In this document: one piece after another, positions 4,798-5,741 of the stretch
Position numbering within the stretch: the first letter of the stretch is position 1
Layout: every line of letters starts with the position of its first letter
DNA from: Flavobacteriaceae bacterium
GTDB taxonomy: Bacteria; Bacteroidota; Bacteroidia; Flavobacteriales; Flavobacteriaceae
DNA length: 5,741 bases
NCBI GenBank assembly: GCA_030694835.1
Contig: JAUYUF010000068.1
Coordinates: 1 to 5,741, forward strand
Direction of reading: 5' to 3'
The notes under the pieces: generated by a model
The model's input: only the letters and a program-made list of their open reading frames with translations
Told to the model about the DNA's origin: nothing
Databases searched by the model: none
Made by a program: the position numbers and the translations under genes

Positions 4798-5741
4798 ATG
4801 GAATTATTTAAACAACATCAAATTAAGATTTATAATTCACTTACTAAGTCAAAACAAATTTTCAAACCTATCAATGAGGGAAATGTTGGAATGTATGTTT
4901 GTGGTCCAACAGTTTATAGCAATGTGCATTTGGGAAATGTGAGAACATTTATGTCTTTTGATTTGATTTACAGATATTTATTACATTTAGGTTATAAAGT
5001 TAGATATGTTAGAAATATCACTGATGCTGGACATTTAGAAAACGATGCTGATGAAGGTGAAGATAGAATTTCTAAAAAAGCACGCTTAGAGAAAATTGAA
5101 CCGATGGAAGTGGTGCAACAATATACTGTTGATTTTCATCAGGTGATGTCAAAATTTAATAGTCTTCCTCCTAATATCGAACCTACAGCAACTGGACATA
5201 TAATTGAACAGATTGAAATCATTAAAGATATTTTAGAAAAAGGATTGGCTTATGAAATTAATGGATCAGTATATTTTGATGTATTAAAATATAACGAAAC
5301 TGAACATTACGGCATACTATCAGGTAGAAATATCGAAGATGCCATACATAATACAAGAACTTTAGATGGTCAATCGGAGAAAAGAAATCCACAAGATTTT
5401 GCATTATGGAAAAAGGCTAAACCTGAACATATCATGCGTTGGCCATCTCCTTGGAGTATTGGTTTTCCAGGTTGGCATTTGGAGTGTACAGCCATGAGTA
5501 ATAAGTATTTAGGAAAACAATTTGATATTCACGGTGGAGGAATGGACTTGAAATTTCCACATCACGAATGTGAAATTGCACAGTCAAAAGCTTGTTTTGG
5601 AGAAAATCCGGTAAATTATTGGATGCATGCTAATATGTTAACGTTGAATGGTCAGAAAATGGCAAAATCAACAGGAAACAATATTTTACCAAGTGAAATA
5701 TTTACTGGTGAAAATACTATTTTAACTAAGTCATTTGCCCC
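4798..5741 (+). CDS. cysS: Cysteinyl-tRNA synthetase, N-terminal 314 residues, cut by the window edge
   Basis: This class I aminoacyl-tRNA synthetase charges tRNA-Cys with cysteine in the cytoplasm. The frame runs from ATG 4798 to the window end without a stop. The catalytic domain is visible: CGPTVYSNVHLGN (35-47), holding the HIGH-type signature HLGN at 44-47, then RNITDAGH, a GFPGWHLECTAMS block around Cys230, DIHGGGMDLKFPHH up to 256, and the KMSKS-type loop KMAKS at 287-291. The zinc ligands expected from the E. coli enzyme (Cys, Cys, His, Glu) correspond to Cys35, Cys230, His255 and Glu259; the Cys-His-Glu spacing is the same as in E. coli. The start MELFKQHQIKIYNSL is the usual N-terminus for this family and fits a 16-base leader from the candidate promoter. 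The tRNA-binding C-terminal domain lies beyond the window. The gene is divergent from meaB. Confidence 0.97.
   Translation, partial: MELFKQHQIKIYNSLTKSKQIFKPINEGNVGMYVCGPTVYSNVHLGNVRTFMSFDLIYRYLLHLGYKVRYVRNITDAGHLENDADEGEDRISKKARLEKIEPMEVVQQYTVDFHQVMSKFNSLPPNIEPTATGHIIEQIEIIKDILEKGLAYEINGSVYFDVLKYNETEHYGILSGRNIEDAIHNTRTLDGQSEKRNPQDFALWKKAKPEHIMRWPSPWSIGFPGWHLECTAMSNKYLGKQFDIHGGGMDLKFPHHECEIAQSKACFGENPVNYWMHANMLTLNGQKMAKSTGNNILPSEIFTGENTILTKSFA

Noticed and set aside
1..5741. CRISPR array, tRNA/rRNA gene, insertion sequence or attachment site
   Set aside because: No regularly spaced repeats, tRNA-like folds, transposase motifs or terminal inverted repeats were recognised, and genes fill nearly the whole window.

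Overview
The window comes from an AT-rich member of the Bacteroidetes, most likely a flavobacterium. The evidence is the low GC content, the absence of clear Shine-Dalgarno sequences, promoter-like boxes of the Bacteroidetes type (TTTG ... TAnnTTTG), and the style of the cysteinyl-tRNA synthetase and MeaB proteins. The exact genus cannot be read from this sequence.

Layout: five genes lie on the minus strand and are transcribed from right to left. In order of transcription they are meaB (4632-3625), a family 2 glycosyltransferase (3620-2895), a duplicated LAB_N membrane protein (2902-2282), a GT39/ArnT-like membrane glycosyltransferase (2192-564), and the N-terminal membrane part of an LTA-synthase-family protein (468-1, running off the left edge). 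One gene, cysS (4798 to the right edge), is on the plus strand and diverges from meaB. The 165-base gap between meaB and cysS holds candidate promoters for both directions. The first three minus-strand genes are very tightly packed: there are 4 bases between meaB and the GT2 gene, and the GT2 and LAB_N genes overlap by 8 bases. Gaps of 89 and 95 bases precede the GT39 gene and the LTA-synthase-like gene.

The GT2, LAB_N and GT39 genes read as a possible lipid-linked sugar pathway. GT2 would load a sugar onto a polyprenyl phosphate on the cytoplasmic face, and GT39 would use such a donor on the periplasmic face. The protein between them consists of two clearly homologous three-helix units joined by a fourth helix, which is the 3+1+3 layout of SWEET transporters. 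The most interesting hypothesis here is that this duplicated LAB_N protein moves the lipid-linked sugar across the membrane, in place of the ArnE/ArnF or GtrA flippases. The LTA-synthase-like protein downstream could add a phospho-substituent to the same envelope glycan or lipid. This is inferred from fold, order and overlap and is not demonstrated.

meaB (GTPase chaperone of methylmalonyl-CoA mutase) and cysS (cysteinyl-tRNA synthetase) are ordinary housekeeping genes. The position of meaB at the head of an envelope-glycosylation cluster is probably a lineage-specific gene arrangement rather than a functional link.
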